Below are positions 25,672-33,392 of a DNA stretch of 55,669 nucleotides, piece by piece. Each line of letters starts with the position of its first letter. Within the stretch, counting starts at the first letter, position 1. The stretch is taken from the NCBI GenBank assembly GCA_035358315.1, contig DAOPPB010000002.1:1-55669 (forward strand), read 5' to 3'. A program made the translations under genes and the position numbers. Under the pieces are notes generated by a model that worked only from the letters and a program-made list of their open reading frames with translations, did no database searches and was not told where the DNA came from. Source of the DNA: JAAZNV01 sp035358315 (GTDB taxonomy: Bacteria; Patescibacteriota; WWE3; UBA101185; UBA10185).

Positions 25672-26027
25672 AATTCCAGGCCTCCTTCCCTGGCTCCGTC
25701 GGCAAGAGCTTTTACTCTGCCATGATATTTATAACCGCCTCTATCAAAGACCACATTTTTAACATTTTTTTCTAAAGCTTCCTTAGCCAACTCTTTCCCT
25801 ACTTCGAAGGATTCCTGTACCTTAGTCTTGTTCTTTCTGTCCTTAATCTTAGCTGAAGAATACTCTGCTATAGTAACACCTTTCTCATCGTCTATTACCT
25901 GAGCATAAATATTGGTACTTGACCTAAAAACGGATAACCTGGGTCTTTTCGTCGTACCGAAAACTTTGGCTCGGATACCCAATTTTCTTCTTTCTCTATT
26001 GCTTTTTCTTAATTTAACGTGGTACAT
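25668..26027 (-). CDS. rplR: Ribosomal protein L18
   Basis: 119 residues from the ATG at 26025-26027, which follows GGAG with 9-base spacing and the rplF stop by 1 base; the frame extends nine codons further but into rplF. RPRLSVFRSSTNIYAQVIDD and FDRGGYKYHGRVKALADGAREGGL are the conserved L18 blocks that bind 5S rRNA. Normal length. Confidence 0.96.
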   Translation of the reverse strand: MYHVKLRKSNRERRKLGIRAKVFGTTKRPRLSVFRSSTNIYAQVIDDEKGVTIAEYSSAKIKDRKNKTKVQESFEVGKELAKEALEKNVKNVVFDRGGYKYHGRVKALADGAREGGLEL

Positions 26028-26028
26028 A

Positions 26029-26592
26029 TTATGCCGCTCCTCCCGGCGTTCCAATCTTTCCTGCCTTACCGGCTTTCTTTCTTACCACCTCCCCCTGATA
26101 CCTTATCCCCTTTCCTTTATAAGGTTCGGGCTTTCTTATTCCCCTGATTTTAGATGCAGTCAAACCTACAAGATTCTTATCAGAACCGGACACAGTAATG
26201 TGGGTATTATCCTCAACCCCAAGCTCTACCCCCTCGGGAGATTTAAATTCCACCGGATGAGAAAAACCGACCGTTAAAGATATTTCTCTCGGAGAAACCG
26301 ACTTTGCTCTGTACCCGACACCGACAAGTTCCAATTTTTTTTCAAATTTTTCTGTTACACCTTTTATCATATTGGCTATCGTAGCTCTCGTTGTACCCCA
26401 TAATGCAGAAGATTTCTTGTTCTTTCCAACCATCTCAACATAAACAAACTTGTCATCCTTTTTTACAGCAACATCGTGGGAAAATTCAAAAGACAAACTT
26501 CCTTTCGGTCCTTTTACAACAACAGTATTTTCCGTTATATCAACGGACGCACCCTGTGGAATTTCAATTGGCATTTTTCCTATTCTACTCAT
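26029..26592 (-). CDS. rplF: Ribosomal protein L6
   Basis: 187 residues starting MSRIGKMPIEIPQG, the family start; the ATG is at 26590-26592 with GAGG upstream. The frame extends 20 codons earlier through the rpsH end, which is rejected. The two tandem L6 domains are visible, with VVVKGPKGSL in the first and the C-terminal KPEPYKGKGIRY, which contacts 23S rRNA near the factor-binding site. A Gly/Ala-rich tail ends the protein. Confidence 0.96.
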   Translation of the reverse strand: MSRIGKMPIEIPQGASVDITENTVVVKGPKGSLSFEFSHDVAVKKDDKFVYVEMVGKNKKSSALWGTTRATIANMIKGVTEKFEKKLELVGVGYRAKSVSPREISLTVGFSHPVEFKSPEGVELGVEDNTHITVSGSDKNLVGLTASKIRGIRKPEPYKGKGIRYQGEVVRKKAGKAGKIGTPGGAA

Positions 26593-26593
26593 T

Positions 26594-26992
26594 TTAATAA
26601 ACCTCACAAATAACCTCTCCGCCCAATTTTTTCTTTTTAGCTTCCTGGGCATCCATTATTCCCCTGGAAGTGGAAACAACTAAAACACCCAAACCCTGAA
26701 GAACAGGTTTAAATTCCTGGTAACCTTTGTAAACTCTTCTTCCGGGTTTAGAGATCCTTCTTGCTTCCGAAAGTTTTATCGTACTACCATCCTTTGATAA
26801 TTTGATTTTCAACATTTTCGCAGAACTGCCTTCTTTCTTGAAAACTTTTACTTCATCAACAAAGCCCTTTTCCTTTAATACCTTGGCTATTGATTCGCAC
26901 TCCAAAGAATAAGGAACCTCGAGAACTTCTCTTCCGGACATGGAAACATTTTTCATGGTGCTTATCATATTTGATATTCTATCTACGCTCAT
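26594..26992 (-). CDS. rpsH: Ribosomal protein S8
   Basis: 132 residues. It begins MSVDRISNMISTMKNVSMSG, and the C-terminal region has LGVLVVSTSRGIMDAQEAKK, the 16S central-domain binding block of S8. Standard length. In E. coli S8 represses the spc operon by binding rplE mRNA; no matching structure could be confirmed here by eye. One base separates it from rplF and from rpsN. Confidence 0.97.
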   Translation of the reverse strand: MSVDRISNMISTMKNVSMSGREVLEVPYSLECESIAKVLKEKGFVDEVKVFKKEGSSAKMLKIKLSKDGSTIKLSEARRISKPGRRVYKGYQEFKPVLQGLGVLVVSTSRGIMDAQEAKKKKLGGEVICEVY

Positions 26993-26993
26993 T

Positions 26994-27179
26994 TTACCAA
27001 CTGGCCTTTCTGACTCCGGGAAGCTCCCCTTTATGAGCCATTTCCCTGAAACATTTTCTGCACATTTTAAATCTTCTCATGTAACCTCTAGGACTTCCGC
27101 AAATTGAACACCTATTATACTTTTTCACCGAGAATTTTTGCGGTTTTTTATGTTTTTGTATTAATGCTTCTTTTGCCAT
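26994..27179 (-). CDS. rpsN: Ribosomal protein S14, zinc-binding type
   Basis: 61 residues, the short type Z form with a Cys4 zinc ribbon: CSIC at 24-27 and CRKC at 40-43. The C-terminus GELPGVRKASW is invariant in this family. It binds the 16S 3' domain in the small-subunit head. It lies between rplE and rpsH in the standard order. Confidence 0.96.
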   Translation of the reverse strand: MAKEALIQKHKKPQKFSVKKYNRCSICGSPRGYMRRFKMCRKCFREMAHKGELPGVRKASW

Positions 27180-27223
27180 ATTTTTTTAAAATTCTTTATA
27201 CCCTACCGATTTTTCAATTTAAG

Positions 27224-27766
27224 TTAAGATTGAGAAAAGGGAAAATTTAATTTTTTAAGTAAAAACTTATTCTGCTCAACGTTTTTTCCTTTAAAAACAA
27301 TGGTTACCTGCAATCCCCTAATTCCCTTTGTAGTATTTTGGTTCACTTCAGGAAATATAACATGTTCCCGTATTCCTACGGAATAATTACCATTTTCATC
27401 AAAAGAATCAGGACTAAATCCCCTAAAATCCCTTATTCTGGGAAAGGCTATATTTATTAATTTATCCAAAAAAGCCCACATTCTTTCTCCTCTTAAGGTA
27501 ACGGAAAAAGCTACTAAATCATTTTGCTTTATCTTAAAGCCCGCTTCAGATTTTTTTGCCTTTCTCTCATGAACTCTCTGACCAGCGATATCGGACAACT
27601 CGGCGGCAAATGATTCTACCGCTTCCTTATTTTCTCTGAAAGATCCGATTCCGGCATTAATGTTTATCTTTTCAACTGAAGGAACTTCCATCACATTTTT
27701 AAGCTTGAACTCTTTCATTATTTCCGGAACTATTTTGTTTTTATATTCCTCTTTCAATCTGTTCAT
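27224..27766 (-). CDS. rplE: Ribosomal protein L5
   Basis: 180 residues. The N-terminal NRLKEEYKNKIVPEIMKEF, VEKININAGIG, and RDFRGFSPDSFDENGNYSVG with FPEV are the conserved L5 blocks that contact 5S rRNA and the P-site tRNA loop. Standard length. ATG overlaps the rplX stop by 4 bases. The gap of 44 bases to rpsN is AT-rich and shows no clear structure. Confidence 0.97.
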   Translation of the reverse strand: MNRLKEEYKNKIVPEIMKEFKLKNVMEVPSVEKININAGIGSFRENKEAVESFAAELSDIAGQRVHERKAKKSEAGFKIKQNDLVAFSVTLRGERMWAFLDKLINIAFPRIRDFRGFSPDSFDENGNYSVGIREHVIFPEVNQNTTKGIRGLQVTIVFKGKNVEQNKFLLKKLNFPFSQS

Positions 27767-28080
27767 ATTTTTTTATCCAAAACTTCACCGGTTTTTCTTG
27801 AAATTCTGTATTTCTTACCGTCAATTATCTTGTAACCTATCTTAACAGTTTCTTTTGACTGTTCATCATAATACATTACATCAGAAACATCTATAGGCTT
27901 CTCGATGCTTATGATTCCCCCTTCTTTTGATACCACTCCCGGTTTAACATGTTTTTTTACCACATTTACACCTTCCACTACAACTTTGTTATCAGCATTT
28001 AAAACTCTCAAAACCTTGGCGATTTTTCCCCTATCTTTTCCTGAAATTACTTTTACTTTGTCATCTTTTCTTATTTTCAT
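27763..28080 (-). CDS. rplX: Ribosomal protein L24
   Basis: 105 residues. The KOW motif KVKVISGKDRGKIAKVLRV near the N-terminus and VEGVNVVKKHVKP, then KTGEVLDKKI at the end, define L24, an assembly initiator on 23S rRNA domain I. Two bases separate it from rplN. Confidence 0.97.
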   Translation of the reverse strand: MKIRKDDKVKVISGKDRGKIAKVLRVLNADNKVVVEGVNVVKKHVKPGVVSKEGGIISIEKPIDVSDVMYYDEQSKETVKIGYKIIDGKKYRISRKTGEVLDKKI

Positions 28081-28082
28081 AT

Positions 28083-28448
28083 CTACAAAACCTCCTTGGC
28101 TAAAGACACTATTTTTGAATACCCTTTATCTCTGATCTCCCTCGCCACCGGTCCAAAAACCCTTGTACCAACCATGTTTTTATCTTTATCAACAACTATA
28201 GCCGCGTTATCATCAAATCTGATATAACTCCCATCTTTTCTTCTGACCTCTTTCTTTGTTCTGACCACTACCGCTTTGACTATACTATGATCTTTTAAAA
28301 CCCCAGTAGAGGACGCTCCTTTTACAACCACAGTAACCAAATCTCCTATTCTCGCATATCTTTTGTTGGAACCCGGTACTCCTACTATTTTCAGCATTAC
28401 AGCGCCGGAATTATCGGCCGGTTTTAAATATGATCCTATAGGCAACAT
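28083..28448 (-). CDS. rplN: Ribosomal protein L14
   Basis: 121 residues from the ATG at 28446-28448 (MLPIGSYLKPADNSGAV), with GAGGAGGG just upstream at the end of rpsQ. The frame is open 32 codons further, inside rpsQ, which is rejected. GDLVTVVVKGA, FDDNAAIVVDKDKNMVGTRVFGPVARE are the L14 blocks at the intersubunit face. Normal length. Confidence 0.97.
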   Translation of the reverse strand: MLPIGSYLKPADNSGAVMLKIVGVPGSNKRYARIGDLVTVVVKGASSTGVLKDHSIVKAVVVRTKKEVRRKDGSYIRFDDNAAIVVDKDKNMVGTRVFGPVAREIRDKGYSKIVSLAKEVL

Positions 28449-28449
28449 C

Positions 28450-28698
28450 TTATTTACCCTCCTCTTTTGAAATCTTCCCCACAACCCTAAAGGACACATT
28501 CTTACTGTAAGGTCTGCATTCCTCAATAATGACTTCATCGCCAACCGCCAATCCTACATCATCTCTAGCCTTAAATCTTCTGGTATTTTTTATATTTTTT
28601 CCATAGATAGGATGTTTTTTTGGTAAATCCACAGCTACAACAACTGTTTTCTGCATTTTATTAGAAACAACTTTTCCTTTAAATGTTTTAATACTCAT
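28450..28698 (-). CDS. rpsQ: Ribosomal protein S17
   Basis: 82 residues. FKGKVVSNKMQKTVVVAVD and the C-terminal GDEVIIEECRPYSKNVSFRV are the OB-fold signatures of S17, a primary 16S binder. It overlaps rpmC by 11 bases, with its ATG inside the final codons of that gene. Confidence 0.96.
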   Translation of the reverse strand: MSIKTFKGKVVSNKMQKTVVVAVDLPKKHPIYGKNIKNTRRFKARDDVGLAVGDEVIIEECRPYSKNVSFRVVGKISKEEGK

Positions 28699-28897
28699 TT
28701 TTTTCTTCCCTTAATTTTTCATTTAACAAAGTTTTTATTCTGGCTATATCTTTTCTTAAAAAAGAAGCTTTCTTAACATTTTTTTCCTTCTTCTGCATGA
28801 TATCTGATACCGTTTTCTGCAGTTCCTTCTGAATATTTGCGAGTTCCTTCCTTAACTCCTCCGTACTTTTCTTTCTTAAGTCTTCAATGCCGGTCAT
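28688..28897 (-). CDS. rpmC: Ribosomal protein L29
   Basis: 69 residues forming two predicted helices, beginning MTGIEDLRKKSTEELRKELA, the normal L29 start, and containing RKDIARIKTLLNE. It sits at the polypeptide exit tunnel, where signal recognition particle and trigger factor dock. It shares one base with rplP at 28897. Confidence 0.95.
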   Translation of the reverse strand: MTGIEDLRKKSTEELRKELANIQKELQKTVSDIMQKKEKNVKKASFLRKDIARIKTLLNEKLREEKNEY

Positions 28898-29310
28898 TAC
28901 TGTTCCCTCCTTACAAATTTTGTTTTCACCGGCAGTTTCGACGCCGCTTTACCAAATGCTTTTCTAGCAACTTCCTCGCTGACTCCGGCCATTTCAAAAA
29001 TAATTTTTCCGGGTTTTATAAGAGCAGCATAGTGATCTGTATTGGATTTTCCGCTTCCCATTCTTGTCTCATTTGCCTTTTTAGCCACAGGCTTATCCGG
29101 AAAAGCTCTTATCCAAAGTTTTCCACCACGCTTGGTTTCATGAGTAATTGCCTTTCTGGCGGCCTCTAACTGCCTGGAAGATAACAAACATCTGTCAACC
29201 GCCTTCAATCCATAATCACCAAAGGAAATCTCTGATCCCCTTACGGAAATTCCCCTGTTGGTTCCTCTTTGCTGTCTTCTGAATTTTACTTTTCTCGGCA
29301 TTAATAACAT
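28897..29310 (-). CDS. rplP: Ribosomal protein L16
   Basis: 137 residues. PRKVKFRRQQRG, LKAVDRCLLSSRQLEAARKAI and RMGSGKSNTDHYAALIKPGK mark L16, which contacts the A-site tRNA and 5S rRNA. The ATG at 29308-29310 is supported by GGGAG 5 bases upstream and by the MLL start seen in other bacteria. A second ATG three codons later would lie too far from that site. Standard length. Confidence 0.96.
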   Translation of the reverse strand: MLLMPRKVKFRRQQRGTNRGISVRGSEISFGDYGLKAVDRCLLSSRQLEAARKAITHETKRGGKLWIRAFPDKPVAKKANETRMGSGKSNTDHYAALIKPGKIIFEMAGVSEEVARKAFGKAASKLPVKTKFVRREQ

Positions 29311-29321
29311 ATTTTCTCCCG

Positions 29322-29960
29322 TTATTGCAACTCAATCTCACCCTTGTAAATCCAAACCTTTATCCCTATTGTCCCAAAAAGCATGTGGCAATGGATCTGG
29401 GCGTAGTCAATATCACTTCTAAGCGTTTGAGCAGGCACCGACCCTAATTTGTAAGTCTCTGATCTTGATATGGTGTTGCTCCCGCTAAGTACACCTGCTA
29501 ATCTTATTTTTATTCCTTTCGCGCCCTTATCTATCGCAGAATTGAGAGCAAAATTTACCACTCTCCTATAAGGAACTCTTCTCTTCAATTGTCTGCAAAT
29601 ATAATCCCCTACCAACTGAGCTTCCGTTTCCGATGATTTCACACCTTCTGCTGTTATTTTTACCTTTTTTCCTCCTGTTATTTTCTTGATCTCCTTCTCT
29701 ATTTCTTCAACACCGGTTCCTCCCTTTCCTATAACAACGCCGGGCTTAGATACTTTAATTAAAACACTGACCTCATTTTCGGTTCGCTCAATTTCTACAC
29801 TTTTTAGGCCTGCAGAACTTAATTTATCATTCAAAAGATCTCTTATTTTCTTGTCCTCAAGCAAAAGATCGGCATAATCTTTTTTTGACGAAAACCATCT
29901 GGAACTCCAGTTTTTTGAAATTCCAATTCTATACCCTATCGGATTTATTTTTTGTCCCAT
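29322..29960 (-). CDS. rpsC: Ribosomal protein S3
   Basis: 212 residues. MGQKINPIGYRIG is the family N-terminus; the KH domain shows KPGVVIGKGGTGVEEIEKEI, and the C-terminal domain has GAKGIKIRLAGVLSGS and IKVWIYKGE. S3 forms part of the mRNA entry channel. TAATG overlap with rplV at 29960 suggests coupling. Confidence 0.97.
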   Translation of the reverse strand: MGQKINPIGYRIGISKNWSSRWFSSKKDYADLLLEDKKIRDLLNDKLSSAGLKSVEIERTENEVSVLIKVSKPGVVIGKGGTGVEEIEKEIKKITGGKKVKITAEGVKSSETEAQLVGDYICRQLKRRVPYRRVVNFALNSAIDKGAKGIKIRLAGVLSGSNTISRSETYKLGSVPAQTLRSDIDYAQIHCHMLFGTIGIKVWIYKGEIELQ

Positions 29961-30310
29961 TATTTACCAGCCCTTTCCCCCAAACTTACATAAATATGAC
30001 TATACCTTTTTAAAATCGGGTCTGCCCTTCCTTTAGCTCCGGCTTTCATTCTTTTCTGCATAGGAGCTCCGCTAACCCATATTCTATTTACAAATAACTT
30101 ATCTTTTTCCATTTTATTGTTATTCAAAGCATTGGCTTCGGCAGATTTCAAAACTTTCAACACCATTTTACCCGGCTTGCTTCTGTCAAAAGCCAGAATC
30201 TTCTTTGCTTCCTCCAGACTTTTTCCCCTAACTAAATCCAGCACAATCGCCGTTTTTTTCGGCGATACCCTTGCATTAATATATTTTGCCGTTATCTTTA
30301 CATCGTTCAT
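29960..30310 (-). CDS. rplV: Ribosomal protein L22
   Basis: 116 residues. KYINARVSPKKTAIVLDLVRG and the C-terminal KRMKAGAKGRADPILKRYSHI are L22 signatures; the latter is the beta-hairpin that reaches the exit tunnel and is a site of macrolide resistance. The hairpin has normal length. One base separates the gene from rpsS. Confidence 0.97.
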   Translation of the reverse strand: MNDVKITAKYINARVSPKKTAIVLDLVRGKSLEEAKKILAFDRSKPGKMVLKVLKSAEANALNNNKMEKDKLFVNRIWVSGAPMQKRMKAGAKGRADPILKRYSHIYVSLGERAGK

Positions 30311-30311
30311 T

Positions 30312-30593
30312 TTATTCCTTTGCTCCCGTTAAACCTTTCTTAGAAGAATGAGCTCTGAAAGTTCTGGTCGGAGCAAATTCTCCCAGTTTATGGCCTACCA
30401 TTGACTCAGTGACAAAGAAAGGTATGTGCTTTCTCCCGTTATAAACCTCAAAAGTCAGACCAACCATCTTCGGAACTATAACAGACCTTCGGGACCAGGT
30501 TCTGATAGGAGCCTTATCACCGGCCAAAGCCTTATCTACCTTTTTCATTAACTTTTCATCTACATATATTCCTTTTTTTAGCGATCTTGACAT
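30312..30593 (-). CDS. rpsS: Ribosomal protein S19
   Basis: 93 residues. SRSLKKGIYVDEKLMKKVDK at the start, RTWSRRSVIVPKMVGLTFEVYNG and GHKLGEFAPTRTFRAHSS are conserved S19 blocks in the small-subunit head, which pairs with S13. Standard length and position between rplB and rplV. Confidence 0.97.
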   Translation of the reverse strand: MSRSLKKGIYVDEKLMKKVDKALAGDKAPIRTWSRRSVIVPKMVGLTFEVYNGRKHIPFFVTESMVGHKLGEFAPTRTFRAHSSKKGLTGAKE

Positions 30594-30610
30594 AAAAACT
30601 CCTTTTTAAA

Positions 30611-31441
30611 CTATTTCTTTCCCTTTCTTCTACTAACTATGGTGTAATCAGTTTTGTGCCTTTTCCTTGTTTTAACACCTTTTGTCTTCCACCCCCATGG
30701 CGACAAAGGAGCTTTGATTCCTATACCGGAAGAACTGTATTTTCCGGCATGAGGATGATCTCTATGTGGATCACCCATAACTACTCCCCTTACATGGGGT
30801 CTTCTTCCCAAATGTCTCATCCTCCCGGCTTTTCCTAAAACTACATTTCTTTTGTCCGCATTTCCTATAACACCTATAGTCGCCGTACAGACATCCGATA
30901 TCCTCTTCACCTCTCCGCTTGGAAGTTTCACATTAACATAGCTGCCCTCTTTTGCAATAATCTGAGCCTGGTTCCCGGCCGCTCTGCAAAGTATTGCCCC
31001 CGCTCTCGGATTTATTTCGATATTATGAATCGGAACTCCGATGGGAATTTTTGACATCGGGAGGCTGTTACCAACCGATATTTCTGCGTTATCTCCCGAC
31101 ATAACAGAAGCTCCGACTTCCAAACCCTCGGGGGATATTATATATCTTTTCTCCCCATCAGCATAGGACAAAAGCGCTATATTCGGTCCTCTATTGGGGT
31201 CATCTTGAATACTTATAACTTTGGCCGGAATATTAAATTTATCCCTTTTGAAATCTATTACTCTATAAAGCTTTCTGCTGCCTCTTTGCTTATGCCTGCT
31301 GGTAATTTTTCCCCTGGATCTTCCCGCGGGACCATTTTTTCCCTTAACCAGAGGTTTCAATGGTCGCGTATCTTCAACTCCTTTTACCAAAGTTTTTCTT
31401 GTTCTTAATCCTTCACTTGTCGGTTTATATTTTTTAATCAT
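30611..31441 (-). CDS. rplB: Ribosomal protein L2, variant peptidyl-transferase loop
   Basis: 276 residues. N-terminal KPTSEGLRTRKTLV, KTSR replaced by GRSRGKITSRHKQRGSRKLY, and CRAAGNQAQIIAKEGSYVNV show L2, a primary 23S binder needed for subunit joining. The near-universal MNPVDHPHGGGEG loop reads MGDPHRDHPHAGKYSSSG at residues 222-239. His229 and flanking D228 and P230 are kept at E. coli numbering, while the triple glycine is lost and the loop is changed. I recall similar loops in other candidate-phyla L2 proteins but cannot check this here. The rplW stop and this ATG share base 31441. Confidence 0.95.
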   Translation of the reverse strand: MIKKYKPTSEGLRTRKTLVKGVEDTRPLKPLVKGKNGPAGRSRGKITSRHKQRGSRKLYRVIDFKRDKFNIPAKVISIQDDPNRGPNIALLSYADGEKRYIISPEGLEVGASVMSGDNAEISVGNSLPMSKIPIGVPIHNIEINPRAGAILCRAAGNQAQIIAKEGSYVNVKLPSGEVKRISDVCTATIGVIGNADKRNVVLGKAGRMRHLGRRPHVRGVVMGDPHRDHPHAGKYSSSGIGIKAPLSPWGWKTKGVKTRKRHKTDYTIVSRRKGKK

Positions 31442-31734
31442 TATTTATCCTTTGGGAATAAATCAATACTTTGTCCTTCTTTTAGCTTTACAACAGCTTT
31501 CTTCCATTTCGAAGGCACTGAGAACATTCTTGATCTTCCTATTCTGGAGGACTTTCCCGGCATTATAGAAGTTTTTACCTCAACTACATCAACTCCGTAA
31601 AGATTCTTAATTTCATTCTTTATGGAACCTTTTGTAGCATTGATAGAAACTTCAAAAACATACTTCCCATATGCAGCATGGTCATAAGATTTTTCGGTTA
31701 TTATCGGTTTTATTATTGACTTACTTAACCTCAT
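31441..31734 (-). CDS. rplW: Ribosomal protein L23
   Basis: 97 residues. IIKPIITEKSYDHAAYGKYVFEV at the start and NLYGVDVVEVKTSIMPGKSSRIGR define L23, the exit-tunnel protein that binds trigger factor. Overlaps rplD by 4 bases and rplB by 1, the normal S10-operon layout. Confidence 0.96.
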   Translation of the reverse strand: MRLSKSIIKPIITEKSYDHAAYGKYVFEVSINATKGSIKNEIKNLYGVDVVEVKTSIMPGKSSRIGRSRMFSVPSKWKKAVVKLKEGQSIDLFPKDK

Positions 31735-32354
31735 TTAGAAATCCTTTCCTGCACTTTCAAAACTGCATCTTTTAGAAAGACCAGATTCTGGCTTTTCACC
31801 GCATCATAAGCACCAAAACTGCTTTCATTCACTAAAAAAACTCCGGGAATATTCCTGGCACTTTTCAGAAGATTTTCACAATCCCCCGCCCAAACGAGAG
31901 AAATTTTCCCTTCAATTTCAAACTTTTTAAGAATATCGGAAAAAAGCTTAGTTTTTGGCTTTTCAACTTTCTCGTTATCAATGACAAAAATCTTCCCGTC
32001 GGACATTCTTAAAGACAATATCGATTTCAAGGCTATTCTTTTCATCTTCTCGTTCAAACCAGCCTTCCAATCTTTCGGCCTGGGACCATGGGCCACAGCA
32101 CCGCCAACCCAAATCGGACTTCTTATTGAACCTTGGCGAGCTCTTCCTGTACCTTTCTGTCTCCATGGTTTAGCCCCTCCACCGGAAACTTCCGACCTGT
32201 TTTTGGTAGAAGAAGTACCCTGCCTCTGATTTAGCTGATAAACCCGAACATATTGCTCTAAAACCTTTTGATTGGGCTTAAAACCGAAAACATCATCTTT
32301 CAGTTCTATCTGCTCTTTTTTTTCACCTTTAAGATTAAAAACATCTATCTTCAT
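31731..32354 (-). CDS. rplD: Ribosomal protein L4
   Basis: 207 residues from the ATG at 32352-32354 (MKIDVFNLKGE). A TTG ten codons earlier would overlap rplC, and no Shine-Dalgarno is visible for either. NQRQGTSSTKNRSEVSGGGAKPWRQKGTGRARQGSIRSP-type residues mark the exit-tunnel loop, here spanning about residues 45-80. In gamma-proteobacteria L4 also represses the S10 operon; no such element is established here. Confidence 0.95.
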   Translation of the reverse strand: MKIDVFNLKGEKKEQIELKDDVFGFKPNQKVLEQYVRVYQLNQRQGTSSTKNRSEVSGGGAKPWRQKGTGRARQGSIRSPIWVGGAVAHGPRPKDWKAGLNEKMKRIALKSILSLRMSDGKIFVIDNEKVEKPKTKLFSDILKKFEIEGKISLVWAGDCENLLKSARNIPGVFLVNESSFGAYDAVKSQNLVFLKDAVLKVQERISK

Positions 32355-32367
32355 ATTTTTAAAAAAT

Positions 32368-32802
32368 TTAACTTTTATCCTCAATGAACTTAATTTCTAT
32401 TTTTGAATTTCTGGCTCCCGGAACAGGACCGGAAATCATTACCTGCTTCAGCTCCGGAAGAACTTTTACAATTCTTAATCCTTTTATTGATATTCTTTCA
32501 TTTCCTGCCCTTCCGGCCATTTTCTTTCCTTTTAAAACTCTACCCGGTGTCTGAGAACCTATTGAACCGGGAGTTCTTCCTTTTATACCTTGTCCTCTGG
32601 TAGCTGGACCTCCGTGAAAACCCCATTTTTTCATAACTCCTGTAAAACCTTTTCCCTTAGATTTACCTACTATAACCACACTTTTGTTTTCAATTTCAGA
32701 GGAAACATCTGAATTACATAGAACGATAGTAACAGGAGTTACTTTCCCGTTGTCATCAAAAACCTGTGTCATATTCAATTTTTTCCCTGTTAATTTTTCC
32801 AT
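32368..32802 (-). CDS. rplC: Ribosomal protein L3, internally shortened
   Basis: 144 residues, against about 205-210 in most bacteria. The start EKLTGKKLNMTQVFDDNG and PVTIV align with the family, and from VGKSKGKGFTGVMKKWGFHG onward the core extension (GSIGSQTPGRVLKGKKMAGR, GNERISIKGL) is intact. What is missing is a stretch of about 65 residues that in E. coli covers roughly residues 35-105 of the globular barrel domain. The junction reads through in frame, with no sign of frameshift. The protein should still reach the peptidyl-transferase centre with its long loop. Confidence 0.93.
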   Translation of the reverse strand: MEKLTGKKLNMTQVFDDNGKVTPVTIVLCNSDVSSEIENKSVVIVGKSKGKGFTGVMKKWGFHGGPATRGQGIKGRTPGSIGSQTPGRVLKGKKMAGRAGNERISIKGLRIVKVLPELKQVMISGPVPGARNSKIEIKFIEDKS

Positions 32803-32871
32803 TCTTTTACTTTTTAATTTTTAACTTAATTTTTAAATCTTCCAAAACCCAAATCCAAAACCGAAATTTTC

Positions 32872-32896
32872 AAAAAAATTAGCGCCTCAAGGGCGC
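32872..32896 (-). terminator. Weak intrinsic terminator or attenuator between rpsJ and rplC
   Basis: On the minus strand GCGCC (32892-32896 complement), loop CTTGA, GGCGC (32882-32886 complement) form a 5-bp GC stem followed by TAATTTTTTT. It lies in the 199-base gap between rpsJ and rplC, otherwise AT-rich and without an open frame. The stem is short, so termination would be partial and may be an attenuation point for the rplC to secY genes. Confidence 0.45.
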
Positions 32897-33001
32897 CCTG
32901 CCTAAACATACCCTTTTCCAAAAAATTTCTTTATATTTTTATATTTGTCATTAATTTCGTATTAAATACTTCAATATAAGAACCTGGAACAAGAAAGAAT
33001 A

Positions 33002-33328
33002 CTACATTTTTATCGAAATTCCAACCCCGGCAGGTAAACTTAACTTTGACAACGTCTCAATAGTTGAGGAAGTAGGATTTAAAACATCTATAACTCTTTT
33101 GTGAGTCCTTAATTCAAACTGTTCTCTGGATCTTTTGTCTATATGCGGTCCTCTGATAACGGTGAATCTCTCAATTTTTGTCGGAAGAGGCACCGGACCT
33201 ACTACCTGAGCACCGGTTCTTATTGCTGTGTCAACAATTTTTGAACAACTTAAATCAATTATCCTGCTATCGTAAGATTTAAGTTTTATCCTTATTTTGG
33301 TTTCTTTTTGTGTTTTTCCTTTAGCCAT
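33002..33328 (-). CDS. rpsJ: Ribosomal protein S10
   Basis: 108 residues from the ATG at 33326-33328 (MAKGKTQKETKIRIKLKSYD). ARTGAQVVGP-type residues appear as IRTGAQVVGPVPLPTKIERF, then RGPHIDKRSREQFELRTHKR, all S10 signatures; S10 sits in the small-subunit head and also serves transcription antitermination with NusB in model bacteria. It is separated from tuf by a strong terminator hairpin and from rplC by a 199-base gap. Confidence 0.96.
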   Translation of the reverse strand: MAKGKTQKETKIRIKLKSYDSRIIDLSCSKIVDTAIRTGAQVVGPVPLPTKIERFTVIRGPHIDKRSREQFELRTHKRVIDVLNPTSSTIETLSKLSLPAGVGISIKM

Positions 33329-33346
33329 AAACAAAAGAGAGAGATA

Positions 33347-33377
33347 AGAGGAGGCCCGCCTTCGGCGGGCCTCCTCT
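33347..33377 (-). terminator. Intrinsic terminator downstream of tuf
   Basis: A 14-bp perfect inverted repeat, GAGGAGGCCCGCC arms around a three-base TTC/GAA centre, located 16 bases after the tuf stop. On the minus strand it is followed by a pyrimidine-rich tract with a run of four T. This is the strongest hairpin of the whole array and would end or reduce transcription between tuf and rpsJ. Confidence 0.8.
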
Positions 33378-33392
33378 AAAAATCTACTTCAA

